Shown: positions 7,917 to 15,682 of the stretch, piece after piece
Layout of the letters: each line of letters opens with the position of its first letter
How positions within the stretch are numbered: position 1 is the first letter of the stretch
NCBI GenBank assembly: GCA_045629945.1
Contig: JAZQSE010000005.1
Coordinates: 7,781-71,780, forward strand
Source of the DNA: UBA1765 sp045629945
Lineage (GTDB): Bacteria; Fibrobacterota; Fibrobacteria; Fibrobacterales; Fibrobacteraceae
Direction: 5' to 3'
DNA: 64,000 nucleotides
Program-made: the position numbers and the translations under genes
Notes under the pieces: generated by a model
The model's input: the letters and a program-made list of their open reading frames with translations, nothing else
Databases searched by the model: none
What the model was told of the DNA's origin: nothing

Positions 7917-8859
7917 TTTGTTAGAAGTTCGGGATGCTTGTGTTAGGTATCCGCAACGGGGCGGTTTGTTTTCCCGGACTCTTTCTTATCTAGAAGCGGT
8001 TTCTGATGTTTCTTTTTCTTTGGAAAAAGGTGAAATTTTAGCCATTGTTGGAGAATCGGGTTGTGGAAAATCAACACTAGCACAAGCGCTTGTTGGTTTG
8101 CAACCTTTTGCGTCGGGGCGTTATTTTTTAAATGGAAAATCAATCGATTTAAAGTCTGAAAAAGAATGGAAGTCTGTAAGGAATTCTGTACAGATGATTT
8201 TTCAGGACCCTTATTCCAGTTTGAATCCCAGGCAAAAAGTTTTAGATATTCTTTCTTATCCTTTGCGTTATCGTCTTTTTTCTGAAAAGGAATGTTGTAA
8301 AAAAGCTGAAGAAGTTTTGGAGAAAGTAGGCTTGCCCTTGGTGTCGCTTGAAAAATACCCGCATGAGTTTTCTGGCGGTCAAAGGCAACGTTTAGGGATT
8401 GCTCGTGCTTTAATGACTAACCCGGAAGTCCTTGTTTGTGATGAAGTCACTAGTGCACTAGATGTTTCGGTTCAGGCTCAGGTTTTAAAATTATTGGATA
8501 CTTTACGGACTGACTTGAATTTAGCGATAATTTTTATTTCTCATGATATGCAAGTGGTTCAAACGCTTGCCGATAAAGTGATGGTAATGTATTTGGGGCA
8601 ATCATTAGAAGAAGGCAAAGTAGAAGATATTTTTAAAAAGCCTTCACACCCTTATACACAAGCATTGATTCGAAGTGTGCCAACATTAGAATTTGGACAC
8701 CCACCAGAAATTTTAAGTGGTGAAATAGTTAAGTCTTCTTTAGGCTGCGTTTTTGCTCCACGTTGTTCTTTGGCAAAAGAAATTTGTTTTTCACAACGCC
8801 CGGAATTGAATGGTTTAGAGCGTAAAACGCGTTGTCTTTTTGTAAATCAAGATGATTGA
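7909..8859 (+). CDS. OppF/DppF-type oligopeptide ABC transporter ATPase
   Basis: A 316-residue ABC ATPase. Walker A is GESGCGKST (about residue 46), the signature is FSGGQRQRLGIARAL and Walker B is VLVCDEVTSALD. The C-terminus carries the oligopeptide-type extension (HPYTQALIRSVPTLE then a Cys-containing segment GCVFAPRCSLAKEIC), typical of OppD/OppF. No permease or binding-protein gene adjoins it. It is sandwiched between xseB (8-base overlap) and the RNA methyltransferase (8-base overlap), so it must work with permeases encoded elsewhere. Confidence 0.88.
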   Translation: MSSLLEVRDACVRYPQRGGLFSRTLSYLEAVSDVSFSLEKGEILAIVGESGCGKSTLAQALVGLQPFASGRYFLNGKSIDLKSEKEWKSVRNSVQMIFQDPYSSLNPRQKVLDILSYPLRYRLFSEKECCKKAEEVLEKVGLPLVSLEKYPHEFSGGQRQRLGIARALMTNPEVLVCDEVTSALDVSVQAQVLKLLDTLRTDLNLAIIFISHDMQVVQTLADKVMVMYLGQSLEEGKVEDIFKKPSHPYTQALIRSVPTLEFGHPPEILSGEIVKSSLGCVFAPRCSLAKEICFSQRPELNGLERKTRCLFVNQDD

Positions 8860-10003
8860 AAAAGAGTTAATATTAAAAATTGAAAAAGCAGCCCAGGGTG
8901 GCGATGGTTTCAGCCATTTACAAGATGGTCGGGCTTGCTTTGTTCAAGGGGCATTACCAGGGGAAACTGTTCTTGCGGAAATTACAAATAATGGCAAAGA
9001 TTTTGCAAAGGCTTTTACGCTAAAAGTTTTTGAGAAAAATCCTTTGAGAGAAAAACCGCGTTGTCCTTTTTATGAACGCTGTGGAGGTTGTTCTCTACAA
9101 CACGCTTCTCTTTCATTACAAATCTCTATGGCAAGAGCAGCCATTTGTGATACATTTAGGCGATTTGCTCATATTACATTGCCCGAAAATTTTCCAATTC
9201 ATTTTGGTTCTCCTTGGGAATACAGAAATAGAATTCGTGTATTGAAAGAGAAAAACTCATTCGGTTTTCGAGAAGGAGCTTCTCACCGAGTGATTCCTGT
9301 AGCGTCAAAATGTATGGTTCTTGTTCCTGCGCTACAAAAATTTTTAGAATCTCAAGAAGCTCTTTCTTTAAAAACAAAAGAACTTCAGGTTTTTGAAAAT
9401 GGTAATGGAGCTATTTCTTATTTCTATAAAGGAATGTCTCAAAAAGAATTTTTAGAAAAAGCCAATACAAGTGTAGAGATTGCGGGCAAAAAAATTTATA
9501 CAGATGCTTCTGTGTTTTTTCAGTCAAACCTTTCGCTTTTGCCTGTTTTGGTAAAGCGAGTGAAAGAAGTGACAGAACCGAATACATTACTTGTTGATTT
9601 ATTTAGTGGTGTTGGATTTTTTGCTTCTTTGTTAGAAGATTCTTTTGAAAAAATTGTGGCAGTTGAAAGAGATGCAAATTGTTTGCGCCTAGCAAATAAA
9701 AATTTAAAAGCGTCTGCGACATTTGTATCAGAACCTGCAGAAGATTGGCTTACAAAAAATATTGTTTCAAATGATGTCTCGTTAATTGTTGACCCGCCAA
9801 GAACAGGGCTTCCGCAAAGTGCAGTAGAAGCTTTGTGTAAAAGTGCTCTTTCTCGATTGATTTATGTGTCTTGTAATCCGGTTACTTTGGCAAGAGACGT
9901 ATCTCTTTTAGCAAAAAGCGGTTTTAGTTTAGATTTGCTAGAAGGCTTTGCTTTTTACCCGCAAACACCACATTTAGAAATGTTAGCGGTATTACGCCGT
10001 TAA
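8852..10003 (+). CDS. RlmD/TrmA-family RNA m5U methyltransferase
   Basis: A SAM-dependent 5-methyluridine methyltransferase of the RumA/RlmCD/TrmFO-independent class. It has an N-terminal TRAM-like domain (residues 1-60) and a 4Fe-4S motif Cys71-x5-Cys77-x2-Cys80, with a probable fourth ligand in SKCMVL. The SAM site is LVDLFSGVGFF, followed by IVDPPRTGL and the catalytic cysteine in YVSCNPVTLARD; the base is likely Glu in PHLEMLAVLRR. The iron-sulfur cluster favours an RlmD-like enzyme acting on 23S rRNA over TrmA, but the exact target base cannot be told. At 383 residues it is slightly shorter than E. coli RlmD. Confidence 0.88.
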   Translation: MIEKELILKIEKAAQGGDGFSHLQDGRACFVQGALPGETVLAEITNNGKDFAKAFTLKVFEKNPLREKPRCPFYERCGGCSLQHASLSLQISMARAAICDTFRRFAHITLPENFPIHFGSPWEYRNRIRVLKEKNSFGFREGASHRVIPVASKCMVLVPALQKFLESQEALSLKTKELQVFENGNGAISYFYKGMSQKEFLEKANTSVEIAGKKIYTDASVFFQSNLSLLPVLVKRVKEVTEPNTLLVDLFSGVGFFASLLEDSFEKIVAVERDANCLRLANKNLKASATFVSEPAEDWLTKNIVSNDVSLIVDPPRTGLPQSAVEALCKSALSRLIYVSCNPVTLARDVSLLAKSGFSLDLLEGFAFYPQTPHLEMLAVLRR

Positions 10004-10107
10004 TTTGTTGGCAAAAGAATAGTTTCTTTAGTTTTTAAGAGATTCTTTACAGAAAAGGCTTTTCGTTGTAAGGGATATTTTTTTATTTTTTCTTTTGTGA
10101 GGATTTT

Positions 10108-10527
10108 ATGAAAAAAATAATTTTAATCTCTTTTATTGTTCTTCTCTCTTTAACAGCTTGTAAAGAAAAAGAAGCTCAGATTATAAGTGGGCGTGAATGG
10201 AATGTTGGGCGAAATGTAGTAGCAGATACTACATCGGCTTTTTTACATTGGGACCCATTTATTGTTCAGTTAGATTATGGGAAAAATTTTGATTTTGATT
10301 CTTTGAAGTGTGAAATCACTGATGAATCCGGAAAAGTACGTTATTCTAAAATGACGGTTGTATCTCCGAAAATGGGAAGTTATACTTTGCAAGGAAAAAA
10401 GAAAGGTAGTGTTATGACTATTGGTGATTTTTTGCGCTCTAAAAAGCCACAAACTGCAAAAGTCCGTTTCTTTGCAAAAGACAGTTTAATTGTGGAAAAA
10501 GACATACAGGTAATTGCTGAAAAATAA
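10108..10527 (+). CDS. Small lipoprotein upstream of Tol-like module
   Basis: A 139-residue lipoprotein: signal MKKIILISFIVLLSL and lipobox LTACK. The remainder is beta-rich (WDPFIVQLDYG, KVRFFAKDSLIVEKDIQV) without a known motif. A GAGG site lies just before the ATG. It starts a co-directional run of seven genes that ends at 14699 and includes TolQ/TolR/TonB homologues. Function unknown. Confidence 0.6.
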   Translation: MKKIILISFIVLLSLTACKEKEAQIISGREWNVGRNVVADTTSAFLHWDPFIVQLDYGKNFDFDSLKCEITDESGKVRYSKMTVVSPKMGSYTLQGKKKGSVMTIGDFLRSKKPQTAKVRFFAKDSLIVEKDIQVIAEK

Positions 10528-10539
10528 AAGGTTTAAATA

Positions 10540-11457
10540 ATGAAAAATTTGAAATGGTTGTTGTGTGGGCTTTCTTTTCTGTTTGTCGCTTGTGATTCAG
10601 AAATAAATGTTTCTTATAATTTGCCAAAGCCAGTTAAACAAAATCTTTATGTAGAAGGTTATTTTGCAACGATTGATTTAAAGGGTGAAGAACGTATTGG
10701 TACAATTACTGCTACATACGTAGAGCTAGAACATTCTTCTTCTGGCGATACTTTAAAAATGAATCGTAAATATGAAATAGATAAATCTAGAGGTTATCTC
10801 AAGAATTATATGCCTTCAGAACTTGCTTGGCGAGTAGATTCTTTATCGTTAAAAGCTTTTGATAGAGAAGTTTTTGCAATAGACGGTTTAAAAGCAGGCT
10901 ATGATTCTCTTGTGCATTCTTTGCCAATGCCGGAAAAATGGCGGACTCAACTTTTGAATCCTGAATATGAAAAACATTTAATCCGTGCCGAAAAACACCG
11001 TTGGGAAATGACGCATCTTTTGAAAGGTTCTTACCCTGAAAATGCCAATATTACAGAGCAATTGAAAAAGGAAAATCGTTTGAACTTTGCTTTGATTTCA
11101 ATTGATTCTGTTGTGACGGAAGGCTTTCAGAATTTAGATAAACGCAAGTGTTTTACTTATACGGTTCATTTGACCGAAACAGAAAGTTTCCCTTATTACA
11201 TCTGGGAACAACATGTGAATAGTAATATTGTTCCACAAGAATTTCAAAAGTATTACCAAGGGTTAAAGGCTGAATATAAAACGCGTTATCAAATAGCAAT
11301 GGAACCACAAGGCGGAATCCTTTGCCAGGAACGTGAAGTCCGTGAAGGCTTGCATACAATGGTCAATCCGGAATCAGGCGACACGGCTACATTTAAAAGT
11401 AATATTACTTTAGAACGCCTTTACACGAAACAGGTTGCTGATGAAGTTCTTCCATAG
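10540..11457 (+). CDS. Lipoprotein of unknown function
   Basis: A 305-residue lipoprotein with lipobox FVACDS at about residue 20. The body is mixed alpha/beta with no cofactor or catalytic motif I can name. It follows the previous lipoprotein by 12 bases, and its last 17 bases overlap the next lipoprotein gene. Placement suggests a periplasmic or outer-membrane partner of the TolQ/R/TonB complex, which is inference only. Confidence 0.6.
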   Translation: MKNLKWLLCGLSFLFVACDSEINVSYNLPKPVKQNLYVEGYFATIDLKGEERIGTITATYVELEHSSSGDTLKMNRKYEIDKSRGYLKNYMPSELAWRVDSLSLKAFDREVFAIDGLKAGYDSLVHSLPMPEKWRTQLLNPEYEKHLIRAEKHRWEMTHLLKGSYPENANITEQLKKENRLNFALISIDSVVTEGFQNLDKRKCFTYTVHLTETESFPYYIWEQHVNSNIVPQEFQKYYQGLKAEYKTRYQIAMEPQGGILCQEREVREGLHTMVNPESGDTATFKSNITLERLYTKQVADEVLP

Positions 11458-11905
11458 TGCAGTTCTTGTTTTAATTTTATTGTCGTCGTTTTTTACTGGG
11501 TGTGCTTCTAACCATTCAGCCGCTCAAATTTTGGCCGAAGATTCTTATGCGGTGTATCTTGAAACGTATAAAGCTTATGCCGAAGCCGAAGAACGCTATA
11601 TGAATGTGTTGTTTAATTTAGAACGAATGCCCGAAGAAGAAGAACTTTGGATTATGAAACGTTCTTTAATTGTTGAATTAGAGCAGTTGCGAAATTTAAT
11701 GCTTCAAGCTCGAGCTGATTTTGATGATGCTGTAAAGGTCTGGGATTCTGATTTGCAAAATCGTTTAGCTGAAATTAAAAAAGGCAATAATTTTGTGAGT
11801 CCTAATTTGCGCGGTGCCGATGCAAAACGTTCTTCTCCAGGAGAATTGTTGCCAGGAGAAGCTTCAAGAATCGGTCGTGATAAATTTTCAGGAGACAGTT
11901 TTTAA
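11441..11905 (+). CDS. Small helical lipoprotein before tolQ
   Basis: A 154-residue lipoprotein beginning at the ATG at 11441 (CAGG six bases upstream; a TTG at 11435 is less likely). The lipobox is FTGCAS. The mature part is strongly charged and helical (residues 30-110, rich in Glu and Lys), likely a coiled coil, followed by a polar tail. It overlaps the previous gene and precedes tolQ by 20 bases. It has no OmpA-like peptidoglycan-binding motif, so it is not an obvious Pal. Confidence 0.6.
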   Translation: MKFFHSAVLVLILLSSFFTGCASNHSAAQILAEDSYAVYLETYKAYAEAEERYMNVLFNLERMPEEEELWIMKRSLIVELEQLRNLMLQARADFDDAVKVWDSDLQNRLAEIKKGNNFVSPNLRGADAKRSSPGELLPGEASRIGRDKFSGDSF

Positions 11906-11925
11906 AGTTTAAAAGAACGGAGGTT

Positions 11926-12618
11926 ATGGTGCAAAACTTACCTATTTTAGAAATGGTTGCTCAGTCAGATGTAATGACTGCGGTTGTTTTGGTTATTCTT
12001 GGAATAATGTCTCTTGGTTGTTGGGGAATTATTCTTGTAAAACTTTTAACTAACGGAAAACACCAAAGGGCAAATGCCAAATTTTTTGCACAATTCCGTA
12101 AAATAGAACATTTTGTGGATTTAATCACTTTATGTGAAAAATCTTCAGATAGTGCTTTGAAACGTTTGACTCTTGAAGTGTTGCAAGAGGCGTCAAAATT
12201 CAGTAACTATGTTAGTTACGATTCTATACAACATAGAGCTTCTTTGTTAGAAGATACCATTCAACGTTCTATTGAAGGCTTGCGTTTAGAAGAAGATTCA
12301 AATATAGCCTTTTTAGCTACTAGCTCGAACTTGGCTCCATTCTTTGGGTTGCTTGGAACGGTGTGGGGTATTATGGTTGCTTTTTACCAAATTGGCCAAC
12401 ATGGCAGTGCAGATTTGTCTGTAGTGGCTCCAGGTATTGCAATGGCTTTGATTACAACAGTTGCCGGTTTGTTGGTTGCTATTCCGGCTTCTGCAGGTTA
12501 TAACGTTTTTGCTGCTCGTAACGGTAGAAATGAAATCTCTTATTACAATTTTGGTTCGCATCTTTTGAGTCTTTTTAAACGCGACGATCTTTTGGCTCTC
12601 GAAGAATTGGCTGGATAA
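11926..12618 (+). CDS. tolQ: TolQ/ExbB-family proton channel subunit
   Basis: TolQ/ExbB forms the proton-driven inner-membrane motor with TolR/ExbD. This 230-residue protein has the three-helix topology: helix 1 near residues 17-40, a cytoplasmic loop, and helices 2 and 3 in the conserved block NLAPFFGLLGTVWGIMVAF and PGIAMALITTVAGLLVAIPA. GGAGG precedes the ATG. The order tolQ-tolR-tonB-like is intact with 2-base and overlapping junctions. Whether it serves outer-membrane constriction (Tol) or TonB-type uptake cannot be decided by sequence alone. Confidence 0.9.
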   Translation: MVQNLPILEMVAQSDVMTAVVLVILGIMSLGCWGIILVKLLTNGKHQRANAKFFAQFRKIEHFVDLITLCEKSSDSALKRLTLEVLQEASKFSNYVSYDSIQHRASLLEDTIQRSIEGLRLEEDSNIAFLATSSNLAPFFGLLGTVWGIMVAFYQIGQHGSADLSVVAPGIAMALITTVAGLLVAIPASAGYNVFAARNGRNEISYYNFGSHLLSLFKRDDLLALEELAG

Positions 12619-12620
12619 TT

Positions 12621-13034
12621 ATGAAACGTAGTCGTAGCAAGCAATTGAACCAAGAAATGAATTTGACGAACATGATTGATGTCGTGTTTGCTATCTTGAT
12701 TGTGTTCATTATATCTGCTCCTTTGATGAGTCAGGGGATTAAAGTGGATTTGCCTAAAGCCGAAGCACCGACAATGGAGCAAGAAAAAGTATTGAAAGTT
12801 TCGATTACTGACAAAGCTGAAGTTTATATTGCTGATATGAAAGTAGAACTTGATGGCTTTGATAAAATTTTTAAATCTTTATGGGATGGCGAGCAAGCTG
12901 TTGTAATAAATGCAGATGAATCAATTGCTTATGGTTTTGTAATGAAAGTGGTTTCTGCAGTGCAACAAGCTGGAGTTAAAAAACTAGGTTTTCTGACTTT
13001 ATCTCCTACGGAAGAATTAGGGAATGGCAACTAA
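12621..13034 (+). CDS. tolR: TolR/ExbD-family motor subunit
   Basis: A 137-residue protein with one N-terminal transmembrane helix containing the essential membrane Asp in LTNMIDVVFAILIVFII. A periplasmic domain of about 100 residues follows (GIKVDLPKAEAP). This is the standard TolR/ExbD design and length. It starts 2 bases after tolQ and overlaps the TonB-like gene by 11 bases. Confidence 0.9.
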   Translation: MKRSRSKQLNQEMNLTNMIDVVFAILIVFIISAPLMSQGIKVDLPKAEAPTMEQEKVLKVSITDKAEVYIADMKVELDGFDKIFKSLWDGEQAVVINADESIAYGFVMKVVSAVQQAGVKKLGFLTLSPTEELGNGN

Positions 13035-13806
13035 TCACCCAAGTGAATCGTTTTTTCGGACTACGTCTTTAAAGTCTTGGAAGGCAATTGTTATTGCTGC
13101 GATTCTTTTTCATGCTACATTGGCATTGGTGATTTTTGTGGCTCAAAATATTCGTCCGCCAAAAGAAGCAGAGTTGATACCTGTTTTTGAATTGGTTCAG
13201 GTTTCTGAAGTGGCTCCGACACCGGCTCCACCGCCACCACAAGAAAAAGTTTCAGAACCCAAACCACAAAAAACGCAGGAAGTAAAACCACAACCTAAGC
13301 CCAAACCAAAGCCTTTACCGCCAGAACCCAAACCAACAGAACCAGAAGTTCCAAAGCCCGAAGAACCAACTCCAGAAGAGCCTGTTGCTGAAGAACCCGT
13401 CGAAGAAGTTGCTGATACAGAAACTCCAGAAGAACCTGTTGAAGAATCTTTTGATATAGATGATATGGAAATTCCGGAGTCTTTGGAAAAATCTTCTTTG
13501 AATCCTGTTGGCTCTGTAATGATGGACCCTGTTTTGCAAGCATTTTTGGAACGTTTAAAGCAATTGGTTATGGCCAATTTCAATCCGCCGAATGGTTTGC
13601 AAATTGCCCGAAATGCAAAAACAACCATTCAGTTTAGCGTTAGTTCTAGTGGGCAAATTGCAGATGTTGTTTTGAAGAATTCTTCGGGTAATAAAACTTG
13701 GGATGCCCTTTCTGTTCGAGCCGTTCAAATAACAAAAAGTCCTGCGCTTCCACCAACATATCAAGGTGAAATTCTTTTATTACAGTTTAATTTTACTCCG
13801 AATTAG
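13024..13806 (+). CDS. TonB/TolA-like energy transducer
   Basis: A 260-residue protein that couples the TolQ/R motor to the outer membrane. Residues 18-38 form the membrane anchor (KAIVIAAILFHATLALVIFV). Residues 60-145 are a proline/glutamate/lysine-rich spacer (PKPKPKPLPPEPKP) able to span the periplasm. The C-terminus (from about 175) has a TonB-type fold (TTIQFSVSSSGQIADVVLKNSSGNKTWDALSVRAVQ). The long spacer is acidic in its second half. It overlaps tolR. Confidence 0.87.
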   Translation: MATNHPSESFFRTTSLKSWKAIVIAAILFHATLALVIFVAQNIRPPKEAELIPVFELVQVSEVAPTPAPPPPQEKVSEPKPQKTQEVKPQPKPKPKPLPPEPKPTEPEVPKPEEPTPEEPVAEEPVEEVADTETPEEPVEESFDIDDMEIPESLEKSSLNPVGSVMMDPVLQAFLERLKQLVMANFNPPNGLQIARNAKTTIQFSVSSSGQIADVVLKNSSGNKTWDALSVRAVQITKSPALPPTYQGEILLLQFNFTPN

Positions 13807-13814
13807 GGTTATAA

Positions 13815-14699
13815 GTGTTTAAAAAACTTTCGGCGTTTTTTCTTGTTTTTCTTTGCATAGGTTGTTCAGATGAAACCTTACTAGGTACAGGAGAAACTCT
13901 TGTAACTCGTTGTGCAATAGATGAAAAAGACGCTTCACCATTGCGTTTGGTTTTTGGAGAATCCGGCGAAGCCTATATATTAAATGAATTTTCTTTGGTG
14001 TATCGCTATAATAGAGACCCTTCTAGGCTTTGCGCATTTGAATTGGATAGAGAATTTTCTTCTTTTGGCAGTTTACGCTTGCCTGGATTTGCAGAAGAAA
14101 TAGATTATTATGGTTATTCGCTTTTTTATCATGATGGCATTTCTTTACGTAAGGCCGAAGATGAATCCTTTGAATGTACTTTGGCGATAAATCTTTTTGC
14201 GATAGAAAATGGAAAAATAATTACAGGAGAGAATAGCTTAGAATTATTAGAATTAACTTCAAAAGGTTGTTTTTCATTGAATGTGAATTTTCCAGGAGCT
14301 TTGCGAATTTTAGCCGTAGCAGCATCATCAGATAAAGTCGCTACTGTTGAATCAGTAACAGGTCTAGCATCGAATCCGGAACGTTTGGTTGTTTATTCAA
14401 CAGAATCTTCTTCAACACCATTTAGACACGCTTTGTCCGATGTTGAAAATTCTAAAACGTATTTTTGCTCGGCAACAAAACTTTTATTCTTTAATTCAGG
14501 CATTCTTCTTTTTGATAAAGAATGTGAAAAATTGGGTGTTTTTGATAGAGAAGGTTATTTTATAAATTCCATTCAATTAAAAGATTTTAAAATTCGTGCC
14601 CCCATTGATATGGCAGTTTTTGATAATGAAGTCTATTTTTTAACAAAAAATTCTTTTGATTTTGGCTATAAATTGGAAATATCAGATTTATTGCGTTGA
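13815..14699 (+). CDS. Lipoprotein following the TonB-like gene
   Basis: A 294-residue lipoprotein starting with GTG, with AGGG upstream and lipobox CIGCSD. The body is made of short beta strands separated by turns (LVFGESGEAYILNEFSLVYRYNR, VEDNEVYFLTKN-like segments), which might be a small beta-propeller; this is a guess. It takes the position of tolB in classical tol operons but I see no TolB signature. It is the last gene of the run and the 82-nt RNA follows. Confidence 0.6.
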   Translation: MFKKLSAFFLVFLCIGCSDETLLGTGETLVTRCAIDEKDASPLRLVFGESGEAYILNEFSLVYRYNRDPSRLCAFELDREFSSFGSLRLPGFAEEIDYYGYSLFYHDGISLRKAEDESFECTLAINLFAIENGKIITGENSLELLELTSKGCFSLNVNFPGALRILAVAASSDKVATVESVTGLASNPERLVVYSTESSSTPFRHALSDVENSKTYFCSATKLLFFNSGILLFDKECEKLGVFDREGYFINSIQLKDFKIRAPIDMAVFDNEVYFLTKNSFDFGYKLEISDLLR

Positions 14700-14749
14700 A
14701 TTTTAATTCAGAACATTCCAGATTGGGGCATTTCTTTAGCAAAAAATGT

Positions 14750-14779
14750 TTGGAAAAGATATACTTTGGTGTGTATATT
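14750..14779 (+). promoter_or_regulatory. Promoter of the structured RNA
   Basis: TTGGAA (14750-14755) and TATATT (14774-14779) are 18 bases apart. The predicted start, 7 bases after the -10 box, falls on the first base of the closing helix of the RNA at 14786. Confidence 0.65.
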
Positions 14780-14785
14780 ATAGAC

Positions 14786-14867
14786 GTGCTCTTCGTGAAT
14801 CCTGGGTTTTAGAGAAGGGATGCTGGATCAAATCCATCGGGTAGGACTCACGGGGAGCACTTTTTTT
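14786..14867 (+). ncRNA. Unrecognised 82-nt structured RNA
   Basis: A probable free-standing small RNA. A 13-bp closing helix pairs 14786-14798 with 14848-14860 (GTGCTCTTCGTGA with TCACGGGGAGCAC, two G-U pairs). A second helix pairs TCCT (14800-14803) with AGGA (14843-14846), and an inner GGAT/ATCC hairpin lies at 14825-14835. Seven T residues follow the helix directly, as in an intrinsic terminator. A promoter is placed so that transcription starts at the first paired base. It matches no riboswitch or small RNA family that I know; the SRP RNA signature (GGAA loop, AGCAG) is missing. tRNA-Gln starts 60 bases downstream. Confidence 0.6.
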
Positions 14868-14927
14868 ATGTTTTTTTATTAGCCCCCCTTTAAATTTTCT
14901 GTAGAATTAGTATCTTTGGGACTCCAT

Positions 14928-14999
14928 TGGGGTATCGTCAAGCGGTAAGACAACGGATTTTGATTCCGTTATTCGTTGGTTCGAATCCAGCTACCCCAA
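14928..14999 (+). tRNA. tRNA-Gln (anticodon TTG)
   Basis: A complete cloverleaf: acceptor TGGGGTA pairs with TACCCCA, the anticodon stem ACGGA/TCCGT encloses the loop TTTTGAT with anticodon TTG, and the T-arm is GTTGGTTCGAATCCAGC. The CCA end is not encoded. Confidence 0.95.
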
Positions 15000-15027
15000 T
15001 CTTTTTTTTTATGTAATGGAGTAAAAA

Positions 15028-15603
15028 ATGGAACTCACTACGCTCAAAGCAACCTCTAGAGTATTAGGCGCAGGCTCTCGCGAAATGCAACGTTTGCGCA
15101 AGACCGGTATGATTCCGGCTGTCTATTATGGTAAGGGTATCGAGCCTGTGAGCGTCGCCGTTTCTGCGGACGACGTGCGCAAGGTACTTGTCCCTGGTAA
15201 GCGTTATGCGCTTCTTGACCTTGAAATTGATGGCAAGGCCGGCAATCCAGTCGTTATTTACGACTACCAGAAAGATGCAATTTCTCAGAAGATTACTCAT
15301 ATTGATTTCTTGAAAATCGAAGAAAACTCTCCTGTGAAAGTTGTTGTACCAGTTACCCTTTCTGGTATTCCTGTAGGTGTTAAGGCAGAAGGCGGTATGC
15401 TTTCTCAGATTACCCGTAAGTTGAAACTTTCTGTTCTCCCAACTAAGATTCCTTCTGTTTTGACAGTTGATGTTTCTGCTTGCCATGCAGGCACAACATT
15501 CTATGCTGAAAATATGGATTTAGGTGATGCAGTACTCGTTTCTAAACCACGTACGGTTATTTTCACCATTTCTAAGGCTCGTGGCCCTAAGGAAGACTCC
15601 TAA
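15028..15603 (+). CDS. rplY: Ribosomal protein bL25 (long CTC form)
   Basis: bL25 binds 5S rRNA in the large subunit. This 191-residue protein is the two-domain CTC form: an N-terminal L25 domain (residues 1-90, GSREMQRLRKTGMIPAVYYGKG) and a C-terminal beta domain (from about 95, VKVVVPVTLSGIPVGVKAEGGMLSQ). GGAG precedes the ATG. Codon choice is more GC-rich (CTC, GGC, CGC) than in its neighbours, as expected for a highly expressed ribosomal gene. It is followed by a terminator. pth, a common neighbour of rplY, is absent. Confidence 0.95.
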   Translation: MELTTLKATSRVLGAGSREMQRLRKTGMIPAVYYGKGIEPVSVAVSADDVRKVLVPGKRYALLDLEIDGKAGNPVVIYDYQKDAISQKITHIDFLKIEENSPVKVVVPVTLSGIPVGVKAEGGMLSQITRKLKLSVLPTKIPSVLTVDVSACHAGTTFYAENMDLGDAVLVSKPRTVIFTISKARGPKEDS

Positions 15604-15620
15604 TATTTAGGTTTGAAAAG

Positions 15621-15653
15621 AACGGGATGGCTGATGGCTATCCCGTTTTTTTT
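15621..15653 (+). terminator. rplY terminator
   Basis: AACGGGAT (15621-15628) pairs with ATCCCGTT (15640-15647) around an 11-base loop, and a run of T follows immediately. Confidence 0.85.
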
Positions 15654-15670
15654 ATGCAAAAAAATGATTC

Positions 15671-15676
15671 TATTTT
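15671..15676 (+). promoter_or_regulatory. -10-like box directly before dinB (leaderless candidate)
   Basis: TATTTT is separated by 6 bases from the dinB ATG at 15683; there is no Shine-Dalgarno. No LexA box of the TGCNCN4GTGCA type is visible nearby. Confidence 0.4.
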
Positions 15677-15682
15677 TTGTGT

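Noticed and set aside
13197..13628. Antisense reading frame rich in Ser/Gly opposite the TonB-like gene
   Set aside because: It is the mirror of the Pro/Glu-rich spacer codons; no ribosome site and no recognisable protein.
14786..14867. SRP (4.5S) RNA
   Set aside because: Size and rod-like ends fit, but the conserved GGAA loop and the AGCAG side of domain IV are absent, and these are nearly invariant in bacteria.
14786..14867. tRNA or terminator only
   Set aside because: GGATCAAATCC resembles a T-arm, but there is no acceptor/anticodon arrangement. A plain terminator would not have a 49-base interior and its own promoter.
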